A model generated the notes under the pieces. It was not told the origin of the DNA, did not search any database, and was given only the letters and a program-made list of their open reading frames with translations. From assembly GCF_036195325.1 (NCBI RefSeq), contig NZ_CP108101.1, positions 496,001-560,000 of the forward strand: a stretch of 64,000 nucleotides of DNA, given 5' to 3'. Origin of the DNA: Streptomyces sp. NBC_00234 (lineage in GTDB: Bacteria > Actinomycetota > Actinomycetes > Streptomycetales > Streptomycetaceae). This document shows positions 11,501 through 19,277 of the stretch, piece after piece. Both the position numbers and the translations under genes were made by a program. Numbering within the stretch: position 1 is the first letter of the stretch; each line of letters starts with the position of its first letter.

Positions 11501-12912
11501 TCGACGCCGCGATTGACGACGAGGTCGATCATCCCTTCGGTGAGCGCCGCCTCGGTGCAGCCGCCGCCCCAGGTGCAGGCCCGGGACGAGACGATCTGCG
11601 CGCCGGGAGCCACACCGTGCATCGCGCCGCCGAGCAGAGATGTGCCGGCGATGATCCCGGCGACGTGCGATCCGTGCGACCCCGACGGCAACCCGATGTT
11701 CACATAGTTCATCACCTTGCCGACGTTGCTGCCGCCCAGTGGCGACAGGTCGACGTTGTCGCGGTAGTCCACGACGAACGGAATCCGTTCGGTGACAGCG
11801 GTCTGCGGATCCTCGGTGCCGAAATGGCCGGTCTGCCGTTCCTGGCCGTAGGGCAGCATCGCCGGCGTATCGGTGAAGTCGTGGTCGCCGTCGGAGTCCA
11901 CCCACACCCGGTGGGTCTGCGGGTCGTACAGCACGCCGAACCGGTCGTTGGCACTGCGGTTGTTGTTGAGGTCACCACCGAAATCGCTCTGGGTGGTGGT
12001 CATCTCGTAGAACAGGCCGAGTTGGAACTTTCCTTCCGGGGCCGTCCAGGTGGCCCCGGCGTAGTCGAACCGGGGACCCGTCACCGCCTTGCTCATCTGC
12101 ACCCAGGTTCCGTCGCCATCCGTCACCGGATCGGTGGCCGTCACCCAGTCGACCACCTTCGGCCGACCGTCGCTGGTCTTCTGCAGGGCTGGGTGATCGA
12201 GGTCGACGCCGGTGTCGAGCACCCCGACGGTGATGCCGCGTCCGTCCCACTTATGGTTTGCCGCAACAAAGTCGGTGGCCCCGATGTCGTTGACCGGCAG
12301 GTACGGATTGTCAGCAGGGGTGGTCGCGTTCGGCGCCGCCGGGTGAGCGGCGCCGGCCTTGGCGTCGACCGGGCTGACGGCGTTGCCCAGCTGCGGGCTC
12401 GGCACGCGGTAGGTCTTGTCGAGATCGATGGCCTTCACCACCGGGAGCGCAGCCAAGCTCTGTACCTTGCCGGTCGGCACGGTGGCCCGGACGTATCCGA
12501 TCTCCGGCTGGATCTTGCCAACTGTCCCGCCGGCTTTGGCGACGGCGGCGGACACCTCGTCGGTGTTGCCGGAGTTCGCGAGAAGCATCACCGTCACGGT
12601 CTTGGCCTTGGTGGCCTGCGCCTGCTGCAGCACCTGGGTGTCGTGGGCGCCGAGCTTCTCCGAACTCCTGCCGGCGGGCGCCGTGGCGTCCAGCGGCTGG
12701 AATCCCTTGTCGTCCGTGGGTGGTTGATACGGATCGCTGTCAGCGGGCGACGTCGCGGAAAAGGGCACCCGAGGGCTGCTGGTCGCCGGACCGTCGCCAC
12801 CTGGACCGTCCGGTGCCGCGGCGGCGATGGTCGGTTGCCCGATGCCGAGTGCCGCGGCGGCCATCACTGCGGTGCCGATGATGATGAGTGAGCGGGGTCG
12901 CCGTCGTCTCAT
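8545..12912 (-). CDS. Giant secreted S8 subtilisin-like peptidase with HAF-repeat tail
   Basis: 1,455-aa secreted serine peptidase. The ATG at 12912 has AAGGAG five bases upstream and begins a signal peptide (RRRRPRSLIIIGTAVMAAAA...TIAAAAP). A propeptide-like region (VTVMLLANSGNTDEV) follows. The catalytic triad is visible as Asp233 (VGVLDTGVDLDHP), His416 (GSHGSHVAGIIAG) and Ser609 (NGTSMAAPQVTG). The ~183-residue Asp-His spacing is far larger than in compact subtilisins, implying an inserted domain (about 265-400, with Asp/Asn-rich DGDHDFTDTP). After the protease come beta-sandwich regions and, from about residue 1150, repeats of the HAF type (ITNLGTLSGQFNSVAVGINA, then AGSVVGASGDDAFVW), probably a propeller-like extracellular module. 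The stop meets a bidirectional hairpin shared with the regulator gene. Confidence 0.9.
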   Translation of the reverse strand: MRRRRPRSLIIIGTAVMAAAALGIGQPTIAAAAPDGPGGDGPATSSPRVPFSATSPADSDPYQPPTDDKGFQPLDATAPAGRSSEKLGAHDTQVLQQAQATKAKTVTVMLLANSGNTDEVSAAVAKAGGTVGKIQPEIGYVRATVPTGKVQSLAALPVVKAIDLDKTYRVPSPQLGNAVSPVDAKAGAAHPAAPNATTPADNPYLPVNDIGATDFVAANHKWDGRGITVGVLDTGVDLDHPALQKTSDGRPKVVDWVTATDPVTDGDGTWVQMSKAVTGPRFDYAGATWTAPEGKFQLGLFYEMTTTQSDFGGDLNNNRSANDRFGVLYDPQTHRVWVDSDGDHDFTDTPAMLPYGQERQTGHFGTEDPQTAVTERIPFVVDYRDNVDLSPLGGSNVGKVMNYVNIGLPSGSHGSHVAGIIAGTSLLGGAMHGVAPGAQIVSSRACTWGGGCTEAALTEGMIDLVVNRGVDVVNLSIGGLPALNDGSDVISQLYNKLTSGFGVQIVVAAGNEGAGTNTVGSPSVSSSVLAVAASVSKETWWANYGSAVDAPQGLFGFSSHGPSEDGALAPAVSAPGAAISSIPGWLEGQAVPEAGYSLPVGYGMMNGTSMAAPQVTGAATLLLSAAKSRDVEAGPTALRSVLTGTATPIHGVPTTAQGAGLVNIPAAWNELSKGVRTSNFDISAPVCTALSGNLATPNKGAGIYNRCLPGAGGQPVGTDKSYRVTVTRTNGKAGHTTSRIGWVGNDGTFRSPKTLSSTLGASSTVTVTATPKTTGVHSAIMTIDDPTTVGIDRFVAVTVLAAEPLSGPTYQVSRAGTLGRTGTNSFLVAVPEGVEALQLNLAGQAKGSQMRVLPIDPDGIPADSNASDHCYTGYPDPAGCDAKSRAVLRPKAGIWEFVVEARRTSSVADNPFTATVALQGMSFAPDVTTLKSATVHQKESVQFTGTNTWGTAKLHATDGELGFVRNLFSTVSNGQLTANRVDVPRQSTRLDVALTSRADDADLDMYIVGARGIAGTSMNIGPGVEQIVLDDPAPGTYFVVVTGANVPSGPATFDYHEEMFSRGIGTIVAKSDEASLLRPGQSMPVAADIDLSAVTQTTEPVIGRVRVANSDGTIVGAAKVRINSVVAPKLEALKWEKPFVGAKLTNNGVVAGDRQVNAKTTPTTWTKDAGFTDLNLGTGAYGSALDMNERKEAAGMLHYKGENDRPATWAADGDVTDLGLPEWREKAYSSGYATGISDEGTVVGFASLAYRDENSQGHTYVDPFSWTKTGGFAKLDQLSANTTETQPRAINAQGTAVGSSLTTEGAQRAVSWNTSTGKITNLGTLSGQFNSVAVGINAAGSVVGASGDDAFVWTPSAGMKRLPDYGFNATAEKITTDGWILGTVELQPDFEVAALWDPQGRLWDLSSMIPGNDWFLPTYTFGINDQHDLMIYGEGGPNGSSSSTVLLHIPDLIAE

Positions 12913-13233
12913 ATTGCTCCTTCGGGTTCCGTTGCCGGGCTCGGTCGCGGGCCCGTCCTGGAAACCTCGCAGTTGGAACAGGCACGCAGCAATGACCAGT
13001 GCCCGGCGGACGTCTGACATGGCGGCCTTCCGCCACGACCCGGGAATGCAGGACGAGAAAAACGGCGGCGAAGGTGGCCCAGGACAGGAGGAACTCGAAC
13101 GACTGGCTCGAGAAGTTCCCGCCGATGACGTCGGGAATCAGGCCGAACACGCTGCGCGTGTTCCGCACCAGCCACACGGCAGCGAGCAAGGAGTGAGCTT
13201 CCTCCGCTTCGACGGACACCATGGGTGTGGTGG
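12913..13233. other. Upstream region of subtilase gene; no confident gene
   Basis: Contains the ribosome-binding site and presumably the promoter of the subtilase. A minus-strand frame here encodes a hydrophobic stretch (FEFLLSWATFAAVFLVLHSR), but it has no recognisable family or start and runs out of frame into the subtilase. I treat it as non-coding or a gene relic. Confidence 0.4.
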
Positions 13234-13308
13234 TCAGGCTGCGAGTGCGGTCTCGTACTCGCCGGGGCTGAAGTAGCCGAGGCCGCCGTGCAGTCGGTGC
13301 ACGTTCGG
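13234..13308 (-). pseudogene. IS3-family OrfB transposase C-terminal remnant
   Basis: On the minus strand the last 25 codons read EPNVHRLHGGLGYFSPGEYE followed by TALAA and a stop. This matches the conserved C-terminal end of IS3-family OrfB/integrase-core transposases (RLHSALGYLSPAEYE pattern). No catalytic core is present upstream, so only the tail remains. Confidence 0.6.
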
Positions 13309-13353
13309 CTCACCCGCAAGGGCCCCGGTCCGACTGGGCGAAGCTGAACGGCG

Positions 13354-14103
13354 TCAGGTTCCGCTTGCTTCGTATGCCTGCCACCGATGCGAGTACCCCT
13401 CTCGCAGTGGACCGCCGATCAGATCCAGGAGCTCCCTGACCGCGACTGTCAACGGGGTTGGATCAGCCCGTTCTGCCACAGCCTGGTATCCGTCCAGCAG
13501 CGCCGTGCCCAGATCTGGGTCCGCCGCAACGAGCCGGCGGGGCAGCCATTTGCCGATTCCTGTCCACGCGCCATGGTGAGCAGTGACGAGTCCGGCAGCT
13601 TCCCGAACCACATGATCAGCAATGACAAGTTGCTCGTGGCGGCTGGTGCGCGGGGTGTCAACCAGGTCGTCGAAGTAGCAGGTCAATACATAGCGGCCGT
13701 GGCGCCACTGCTCTGCTGTCAGGGCCGGTGGGCCCTGGGCGACGACCTCCTCTGCCAGCTGACGAGTCCGGGCCACATGCCCGTAGGGGTCGGTCAGCGT
13801 TACCCCTTGGGCATAGACGAAGACCACGGTCGCCCGGCGGCGAGCACGGTCCCAGTCGAAGAACTTGGGCAATTCCCCCACGGAGTTGAGGAACAGTTCT
13901 GCAAGGCGTCCTTCGTGGCGGATCACCTCTCGGCCGCTTCCAGCAGGGTCCGGAAGGAGGACACCGATGTCGAGGTCACTGGTGGGAGTGGAACGGCCTT
14001 GGGCGGCTGACCCGGCGAGAACAGCCCCGAGCGCCTGTGGGAACAGTTCGCCTACCAGGCGACCAGCCTGAGCCAGCGCAGCTTCTTGATCACTCATGGG
14101 CAT
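13354..14103 (-). CDS. Nucleotidyltransferase-domain protein
   Basis: 249-aa protein with an MNT/polymerase-beta-type nucleotidyltransferase motif: GSAAQGRSTPTSDLDIGV, with Asp43-Leu44-Asp45 as the metal-binding pair. The C-terminal half is helical and resembles the helper domain of aminoglycoside adenylyltransferase-like proteins. ATG at 14103 is used; ATG at 14097 is equally possible. The substrate cannot be told from sequence; a resistance role is only one option. Adjacent genes are unrelated. Confidence 0.75.
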   Translation of the reverse strand: MPMSDQEAALAQAGRLVGELFPQALGAVLAGSAAQGRSTPTSDLDIGVLLPDPAGSGREVIRHEGRLAELFLNSVGELPKFFDWDRARRRATVVFVYAQGVTLTDPYGHVARTRQLAEEVVAQGPPALTAEQWRHGRYVLTCYFDDLVDTPRTSRHEQLVIADHVVREAAGLVTAHHGAWTGIGKWLPRRLVAADPDLGTALLDGYQAVAERADPTPLTVAVRELLDLIGGPLREGYSHRWQAYEASGT

Positions 14104-14144
14104 TCATCGTGCCAGGCCAAAGACCTCGTCTCCAGACCCAGGCA

Positions 14145-14276
14145 GCCGAGGCTCGCTGTCTGATGCGCCAGGACGGCACTCGTCGGGACTCGCTGTTCTA
14201 CAGCGGGCTGGTGGATGAGTGGCCTGCCGTGCGCGACAGGCTGCTCACCAGGATCGCGGCCAAGTCCACCGCCTGA
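14145..14276 (+). pseudogene. C-terminal fragment of a GNAT-type acetyltransferase (tentative)
   Basis: The plus-strand frame ends MRQDGTRRDSLFYSGLVDEW and PAVRDRLLTRIAA, which resembles the C-terminus of RimJ/RimL-like N-acetyltransferases. No acetyl-CoA-binding motif or start lies upstream in frame, so it is probably a decayed remnant. The identification rests on memory of the family ending and is weak. Confidence 0.35.
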
Positions 14277-14302
14277 TCGCACAGGTGCCTGCACCTGCGC
14301 CA

Positions 14303-15001
14303 TCAACGGGCGGTTGTGACTCCTTCATCGGGCCGGCGCGGGGTGTTGGCGGCGAGCAGCTCCTGCAGGAGTTCGACGATGAGATCGGGCTGTCCTACGA
14401 ACGGGGAGTGGCCCGTCTGCCACTCGCGCACGTAGGTGCAGCGCCAGGCCATCTTCTGCTGCAGGACCGGGTCGATGGCCCGGTCCTGCGTGCAGACGAT
14501 GTAGGTGGAGGGAGCGTGCTTCCAGCTGTGGCGTTCTGGGATGCCTCGCCCGCAGCCGGAGGCTTGCGCACGCAGCAGGCCAACCGCCCAGGCGGCGAGA
14601 GGTTCGGGACAGTCGCCGTAGAGGGTGCCCGCAGCCCGGTCGGGGTACAGGCTGGTCGAACCGTCGGGCTCAGGGTTGATCGCGTCCTGGAGCTGCGGGG
14701 ACGCGCCACCCAGAGTGGCCGCGCTCTCGCCGACATCCGGCACGAAGGCCGCCAGATAGACCAGGTGTCCCGCCCCGCGGAGCCCAGTGATCACTGACCC
14801 GCCGTAGGAGTGACCGAGCACGATCGGAGGCTCCGGTAGCGCGTCGATGACTGCCTGGACCGCGGCTGTGTCAGCCGACAACGAGCCCTTGTGGAGCTCG
14901 GGAACGACGACCTCGGTGCCTGCGGTGCGCAAGGGTTCTGCCACCAGGGCGAAGTGTTCGGGGCGGTGATACAGGCCATGAACGAGCACCACGGCGGCCA
15001 A
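14303..15001 (-). CDS. Alpha/beta hydrolase
   Basis: 232-aa alpha/beta-fold hydrolase resembling esterases of the MenH/salicylate-esterase type. The oxyanion region is VLVHGLYH, the nucleophile elbow is GHSYGG, and likely acid and base residues lie in TQDRAIDP and TGHSPF. The start is TTG at 15001, supported by GAGGAG eight bases upstream; no in-frame ATG precedes the conserved N-terminus. The substrate is unknown. It lies 47 bp downstream of the hydrolase-APH fusion gene on the same strand and may be co-transcribed. Confidence 0.78.
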   Translation of the reverse strand: MAAVVLVHGLYHRPEHFALVAEPLRTAGTEVVVPELHKGSLSADTAAVQAVIDALPEPPIVLGHSYGGSVITGLRGAGHLVYLAAFVPDVGESAATLGGASPQLQDAINPEPDGSTSLYPDRAAGTLYGDCPEPLAAWAVGLLRAQASGCGRGIPERHSWKHAPSTYIVCTQDRAIDPVLQQKMAWRCTYVREWQTGHSPFVGQPDLIVELLQELLAANTPRRPDEGVTTAR

Positions 15002-15048
15002 TGCGCGCGTCTCCTCGGGTCGGTGTCAGACGAGTGATCCACGGTGGG

Positions 15049-16671
15049 TCAGCCGTATCGCTGCAGCAGTCCGTCCACGTACGCCTCCAGCCGTTCTGCC
15101 AGCACATCGGACGTCAGATCGTGCCGGCCCAGTTCACGCCACGGTCCGGCCAGTTTCGCCGCGTCGGGGCAGTAGTGCAGGGCGTCGAGCAGCCGCCAGT
15201 ACAGGTGGTCGAGGTTACTGGCGAGGCCGCGGCCGCCGTGTGCCTCGTACCGCTCGCGGAAGTCCAGCCCGTACGCCGGCCCGTGCAGCAGCGCGAGCGC
15301 GGTCGAGCAGTGCGCCACGTCCAGGTCGGCAGGTCCCCACGAGGTCTCGACCCAGTCCACGACTCCGGTGATCCGCAGCTCGGGACCGGCTCCCGTGAAG
15401 AGTACGTTCCCGGGATGGAAGTCGCGGTGCAGGAAGCAGCCGTCGTACGGCGGCGGGTCGCGGCGGATCACGTCGACGGCCCGCTCCCACAGGGGGCCGT
15501 CCGGGGTGCGGACGCGTTCCGGGGACGTCCACGCCTGGTACGTGCGCGGCCTTTCGTCCGGTACGACGCTGTGGATGCTGACCAGCTGGGCCGCGAGCAG
15601 GTCCAGGCGCCGGTCGAGGTCGTCCTCGTCCACGCGGACGCGGCCGGGCAGCGCGGACATCAACAGGGTCGGGTGGTCGCAGTGTTCGGCCGTGGCGTCC
15701 ACGGCGACGAATTCGGGCGCCGGGATGCTCTCCTGCCCGGTGAGCAGCGTCAGGACGGACGCCTCGCGGGCCAGCAGCCCGGGCCCGTGGTGGCGGAAGA
15801 ACGGCTTTACGAAGGTCCGTTGCACCAGGGCAGTGCCGTCGTCGAGCGTGAGTCGGCGCATCTGGGAGCTCCAACCACCGGACAGGAGGCTCAAGCCGGT
15901 GACCTCGCGGCCGTTGCCGAGCTGCTTGGCGACCCACGCATGCGTAGCTGACCAGCCCTGGTCGTCGAGGCCGGTCAGCACCGCCTCCACGAACTCCCGC
16001 CGGTCCTCGCTGTGATCGCGGAACCACATCCCCAGCTGGTGCTGTGCGTCCGGAAGGTCGAACCGTGTGTACTGGGAGCGGGCGGCCAGCGCGTCCTGTA
16101 CGGACTCGGTCACCGCGGCCGGGATGACCGCGTCCGTGCCCGGTACGGCGAGCACCGCCCGGCCCTCGTACGCCCGCAGCACCTGAAGCGCGGACGCCTC
16201 CCGCCAGCTGTCCGGCCGCCGGATGGTCCCGCTGAACCGCCCGTTCCCTTCCTCGAAGGGCACGTCCCAAGCCGCGGCGGTGTATACGGCGGGCGCGCAC
16301 AGCCCCAGCGCCGCCACCCGATCCCCGTAGTGGGCGACGAGATCCGCCACGGTCTGCCCGCTCATGCTGAAACCCACCAGGACCAGCGGCCCCTCCGCCC
16401 CGCCATACGCGTCGATCACCGCGACGGCCTGCTCGAACCGTCGCCGCAGGCTTGACTCACTGAGCCTTCCGGTGCTTTCGCCGTGCCCGGAGAAGTCGAA
16501 GGCGACCCCTCGGCAGCCGTGGGCCACGAACTCCTGTACCAGCGGGAGCAGTCGCTCCATGCTGCTGCTGCCCGCGCCATGCAGCACCACGGCGGTGACC
16601 CCGGAGGGGTCACCGCCGTATACACCGCTGAGCCGTTCACCGTCGTGGTCGTGCGTGAAGTCGAAGAGCAT
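15049..16671 (-). CDS. Fusion of alpha/beta hydrolase and aminoglycoside-phosphotransferase-like kinase
   Basis: 540-aa two-domain protein. Residues about 1-230 form an alpha/beta hydrolase (VVLHGAGSSSMERLL, GHGES, nucleophile GFSMSG, C-terminal DAQHQLG). Residues about 255-540 form an APH/choline-kinase-fold phosphotransferase with catalytic loop HRDFHPGN near 414 and metal-binding GVVDWVETSWGPADLD. Both halves keep their active-site motifs, and no stop or frameshift separates them. The start ATG at 16671 has an AGGGGG purine run close upstream. Function is unknown; an enzyme that modifies or detoxifies a small molecule in two steps is an inference. Confidence 0.78.
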   Translation of the reverse strand: MLFDFTHDHDGERLSGVYGGDPSGVTAVVLHGAGSSSMERLLPLVQEFVAHGCRGVAFDFSGHGESTGRLSESSLRRRFEQAVAVIDAYGGAEGPLVLVGFSMSGQTVADLVAHYGDRVAALGLCAPAVYTAAAWDVPFEEGNGRFSGTIRRPDSWREASALQVLRAYEGRAVLAVPGTDAVIPAAVTESVQDALAARSQYTRFDLPDAQHQLGMWFRDHSEDRREFVEAVLTGLDDQGWSATHAWVAKQLGNGREVTGLSLLSGGWSSQMRRLTLDDGTALVQRTFVKPFFRHHGPGLLAREASVLTLLTGQESIPAPEFVAVDATAEHCDHPTLLMSALPGRVRVDEDDLDRRLDLLAAQLVSIHSVVPDERPRTYQAWTSPERVRTPDGPLWERAVDVIRRDPPPYDGCFLHRDFHPGNVLFTGAGPELRITGVVDWVETSWGPADLDVAHCSTALALLHGPAYGLDFRERYEAHGGRGLASNLDHLYWRLLDALHYCPDAAKLAGPWRELGRHDLTSDVLAERLEAYVDGLLQRYG

Positions 16672-16767
16672 GCCCCCTATTCACTCACGCCGTGGCCTTC
16701 GTCTTCTGGGAGTATCACCGCCGGCACCCGACCCCTGGTCGTCATCTGTTCGGGGATGGGAAGGTTT

Positions 16768-16797
16768 GAACGTCAGGCCACGGCATCAAGAAAAGCA
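16768..16797. repeat. Dispersed repeat B, copy 2
   Basis: Second copy of the 30-bp element seen at 7401-7430 (two mismatches), here one base before repeat A. Confidence 0.65.
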
Positions 16798-16798
16798 C

Positions 16799-16843
16799 CA
16801 CGCGATGGCGCTGCCGGACACCCGGGCGTTCAGAGACGAAGCC
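16799..16843. repeat. Dispersed repeat A, copy 2
   Basis: Second copy of the 45-bp element seen at 7292-7336 (one mismatch). The A and B order is reversed relative to the first locus, which suggests insertion-sequence ends brought together by deletion or circular-junction formation. Confidence 0.65.
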
Positions 16844-16917
16844 ACCTTGCTTCGATCGTGGGGTTTGAGCCCTGCTCCACCCCGTTCGCCGCACAGGGCC
16901 GGTCGTGGGCATCCGCC

Positions 16918-17247
16918 TCATGCCAAATCGGGTTCTGCCTCGGCGTACGGGCTGAGCATGGTGTCGAAGTAGCCCTCCGGGGCTTCCTCCAGGAAGGTCA
17001 ACAGATTCTCCAGGAAGGCGCGCAGCGGGGGCGTCGCGTTGTGCCGGTCCAGGTCTTCCTGGGAGCGCCAGACCTCGTACAGGAAGAAGCGGCCGTCCTC
17101 ATGCTCGTGGAGGTGATACTGCAGGTTGCCGGGCTCTTGCCGGGTGGGTTCCACGAAAGAGGAGAGGATGCGCCGGACCTCGTCCGCGCGCTCCGGCCTG
17201 GGGCGCAGGAAACCGTAGAGGGCTATGGGGCGACCTGTGTTCGTCAT
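16918..17247 (-). CDS. Antibiotic biosynthesis monooxygenase-domain protein (quinol monooxygenase-like)
   Basis: 109-aa ABM-fold protein (YgiN-like). Visible features are the N-terminal strand IALYGFLRPRPERADEVRRI, the PGNLQYHLHEHEDGRFFLYE core, and W..QEDLDRH. Such proteins form cofactor-independent dimers that oxidise quinols or polyketide-like anthrones. The start is ATG at 17247; an in-frame GTG lies three codons upstream. Divergent from the MerR regulator gene with a shared 59-bp intergenic region carrying a palindromic operator, so it is very probably the MerR target. Confidence 0.85.
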   Translation of the reverse strand: MTNTGRPIALYGFLRPRPERADEVRRILSSFVEPTRQEPGNLQYHLHEHEDGRFFLYEVWRSQEDLDRHNATPPLRAFLENLLTFLEEAPEGYFDTMLSPYAEAEPDLA

Positions 17248-17262
17248 GATCCTCACGCTAAG

Positions 17263-17282
17263 ATCTCACACCAGTGTGAGAT
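17263..17282. promoter_or_regulatory. MerR-type operator in divergent promoter
   Basis: Perfect inverted repeat ATCTCACAC-CA-GTGTGAGAT (9-bp arms, 2-bp spacer). It lies midway between the divergent monooxygenase and merR starts, the position and symmetry expected for a MerR dimer site. Confidence 0.75.
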
Positions 17283-17306
17283 TCAAGGGGATGTGAGGAG
17301 CACCAC

Positions 17307-17666
17307 ATGAAGATCGGCGAGCTCGCCGCCACAACGGGTACCTCCGTCCGACTACTGCGCTACTACGAGGAGCAGGGCCTCCTGGAGCCCTACCGCCTCG
17401 ACAGCGGCCACCGCCGCTACGGCGACAGCGCCCCCGCCGTCGTCCGGCGCATTCGCGCGCTGCTGGATGCCGGCTTGCCGACCCGCGTCATCCGCGACCT
17501 GCAGCCGTGCATTCGCCAAGACGGCACGGTCGCCGGATGCAAGCTGGAGACCCTCCAAGAACACCTCGAGGGTCTGGACGACCGGATCTCCGCGCTGTCG
17601 GAAACCCGCACCTCCCTGGCCGGGCTCATCTCCGCCACCCAGGCCCGCGAACAGATGCTCGTTTAG
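17307..17666 (+). CDS. MerR-family transcriptional regulator
   Basis: 119-aa MerR regulator. The N-terminal winged helix is MKIGELAATTGTSVRLLRYY followed by EEQGLLEPYR and HRRYGDSAPAVVRRI; the C-terminus is a dimerising coiled coil (LETLQEHLEGLDDRISALSE). There is no clear metal-binding cysteine set, so it more likely senses an organic molecule. Start ATG at 17307 with GAGGAG upstream. It probably controls itself and the divergent monooxygenase through the palindrome at 17263-17282. Confidence 0.88.
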   Translation: MKIGELAATTGTSVRLLRYYEEQGLLEPYRLDSGHRRYGDSAPAVVRRIRALLDAGLPTRVIRDLQPCIRQDGTVAGCKLETLQEHLEGLDDRISALSETRTSLAGLISATQAREQMLV

Positions 17667-17856
17667 GGCGGCCTATCGCCGACGTCCGCGAAGGCCAACT
17701 CGTTTGAGAGCGATGCCACATCGCAGTCTCAAGCCAACCGGCAGGCCCACAGGTCAGAAGCCCCGCCGCAGCACCTCCCTCCCTTGTCTGGGGTTACGCC
17801 TTCCTACCCGTCTCACTCTCCGCGCGCACGGATCATGGGTGAGCTATCCTGCGCGC

Positions 17857-18489
17857 ATGCGCGGACAGTTCACCGGCTGGCCGGAGCAGGCCATGGACGT
17901 GTTGTGGCAGCTCCAGGGCGAACCGACCCACGCGACCCGCGAGCGCTATCGCGCGGACCGCGAACGCCTGGTCCGGCAGCCGATGATCGCCCTGCTCAAC
18001 GAGGTCGCGGACACCGACCCCCGGTACGAGGACTTCTCCGTCTGGCACTACCGCACCGACTCCTGGTGGTGGCAGCACCAGGGTGCGGTGATCCGGCTCG
18101 GCCGCAAGATCGAGATCGGTCTCCGGTTCTCTTTGGACGGCCTGCGGATCCAGGGCGCCTGGTGGTACCCCGATCCCGGCCAGGTGGACATGTTCCGCAA
18201 AGCCGTGGCCTCCGAGGGGAGCGGCCACGAACTGTCCGCCATCGTCGAGGACGTGCGGAAGAAGGGCTACGACATCTCCGGGGACGTGATGAAGCGCCCC
18301 CCGCGCGGCTATCCGACGGACCATTCCCGTACGAATCTGCTGCGCCACCGTTCGCTGATCGCCGCCCGTCCCCTCGGCTGCGAGGAGTGGCTGCACACCC
18401 CCGAGGCGGTCGACCGGGTCCTCTCGGCCGCCGCCGACCTGGACGCCCTGCTGATGTGGCTGGTCCGCCACGTGAAGCGCGCCGCCTGA
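17857..18489 (+). CDS. DUF2461-family protein
   Basis: 210-aa protein resembling the DUF2461/TIGR02453 family (FTGWPEQAMDVLWQLQGEPT, then YEDFSVWHYRTDSWWWQHQG, GLRIQGAWWYPDPGQVDMFR). The family is widespread and uncharacterised. ATG at 17857 is the first start of the conserved N-terminus; the preceding 190 bp contain no gene. The assignment is from overall pattern rather than catalytic motifs. Confidence 0.72.
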   Translation: MRGQFTGWPEQAMDVLWQLQGEPTHATRERYRADRERLVRQPMIALLNEVADTDPRYEDFSVWHYRTDSWWWQHQGAVIRLGRKIEIGLRFSLDGLRIQGAWWYPDPGQVDMFRKAVASEGSGHELSAIVEDVRKKGYDISGDVMKRPPRGYPTDHSRTNLLRHRSLIAARPLGCEEWLHTPEAVDRVLSAAADLDALLMWLVRHVKRAA

Positions 18490-19277
18490 CATCACGAGGG
18501 CACCACGCGGCACAGGAGGAAGAAGTAGTGGCGGCGTGCGCGCCGGTCGACTGGGCGAGACAGCCTCGGCGACCAGCTCGGGGAACTCACCGCCATCGCC
18601 GGGAGTCAGTACCGGAACCACCTGTACTGACAGCCCGAGGAGGGGACGACACTCCTGCACACGGGCAGGAGCCGGCCCCTTTTCCTGCCGCACGAGTGCG
18701 GATTCCCCAGGAAGGGGAAGTCGCTGCGAAGGTCGGCGTGGGGCCGCAGCCCGTCGTGGGGCACGGCACCGTTGCTCAGCTGGGCGATCCCCATGGTGAT
18801 GACCTCGTCGGCGAGGATAAGGCCGTTGGGGAATCCTTCGACGCTTGTGCAGTCGCACGCCGGAAGGTCGGGGAGCAGTCCCTCCGCGAGAGTGCCAGCC
18901 TGGTCCCTGGGGTGGCCCGCGGGCTCGCAGACGAAACCGGGCACGTCGGCGACTGAACAGCCCGCGCCACTGGCAGCCCGTGAATCACACACGCCACACA
19001 GGCCCGCTCCAGTAGTGGCCCGTTGCACTCCCAGCGATCGGTCGTCAGGATGCACGGGACGACAGCAAACCATCCCGTCGCCTGCGACCAGCCACCGTCC
19101 ACGCCTCCACCGTTCAGTGACGACCCGTCAGTAAAGTCGGCACTGAGTCAGCATCAGTCCCGCCAGAACACGCCTTCGAGGGTCACGGACCGTCAAGATC
19201 AACAACCCGCGCCCTGACGTCTGACCTGCAAAAACCCTGGTCAGAGCCCACTCTTATAGCCTTGCTGGGAGATACCG
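18490..19277. other. Long stretch without a confident gene
   Basis: About 790 bp. A minus-strand frame (about 18606-19073) reads LPACDCTSVEGFPNGLILAD and has weak coding character, but I see no family, ribosome-binding site or intact N-terminus. It may be a decayed gene. The last 60 bases presumably carry the promoter of dhaK. Confidence 0.4.

Noticed and set aside
10963..12891. Long plus-strand frame opposite the subtilase gene
   Set aside because: Shadow of the catalytic domain on the minus strand; no motifs or start signal.
18606..19073. Minus-strand frame of 155 codons
   Set aside because: No ribosome-binding site, family or complete N-terminus; a second overlapping frame is equally long, so at best a decayed gene.
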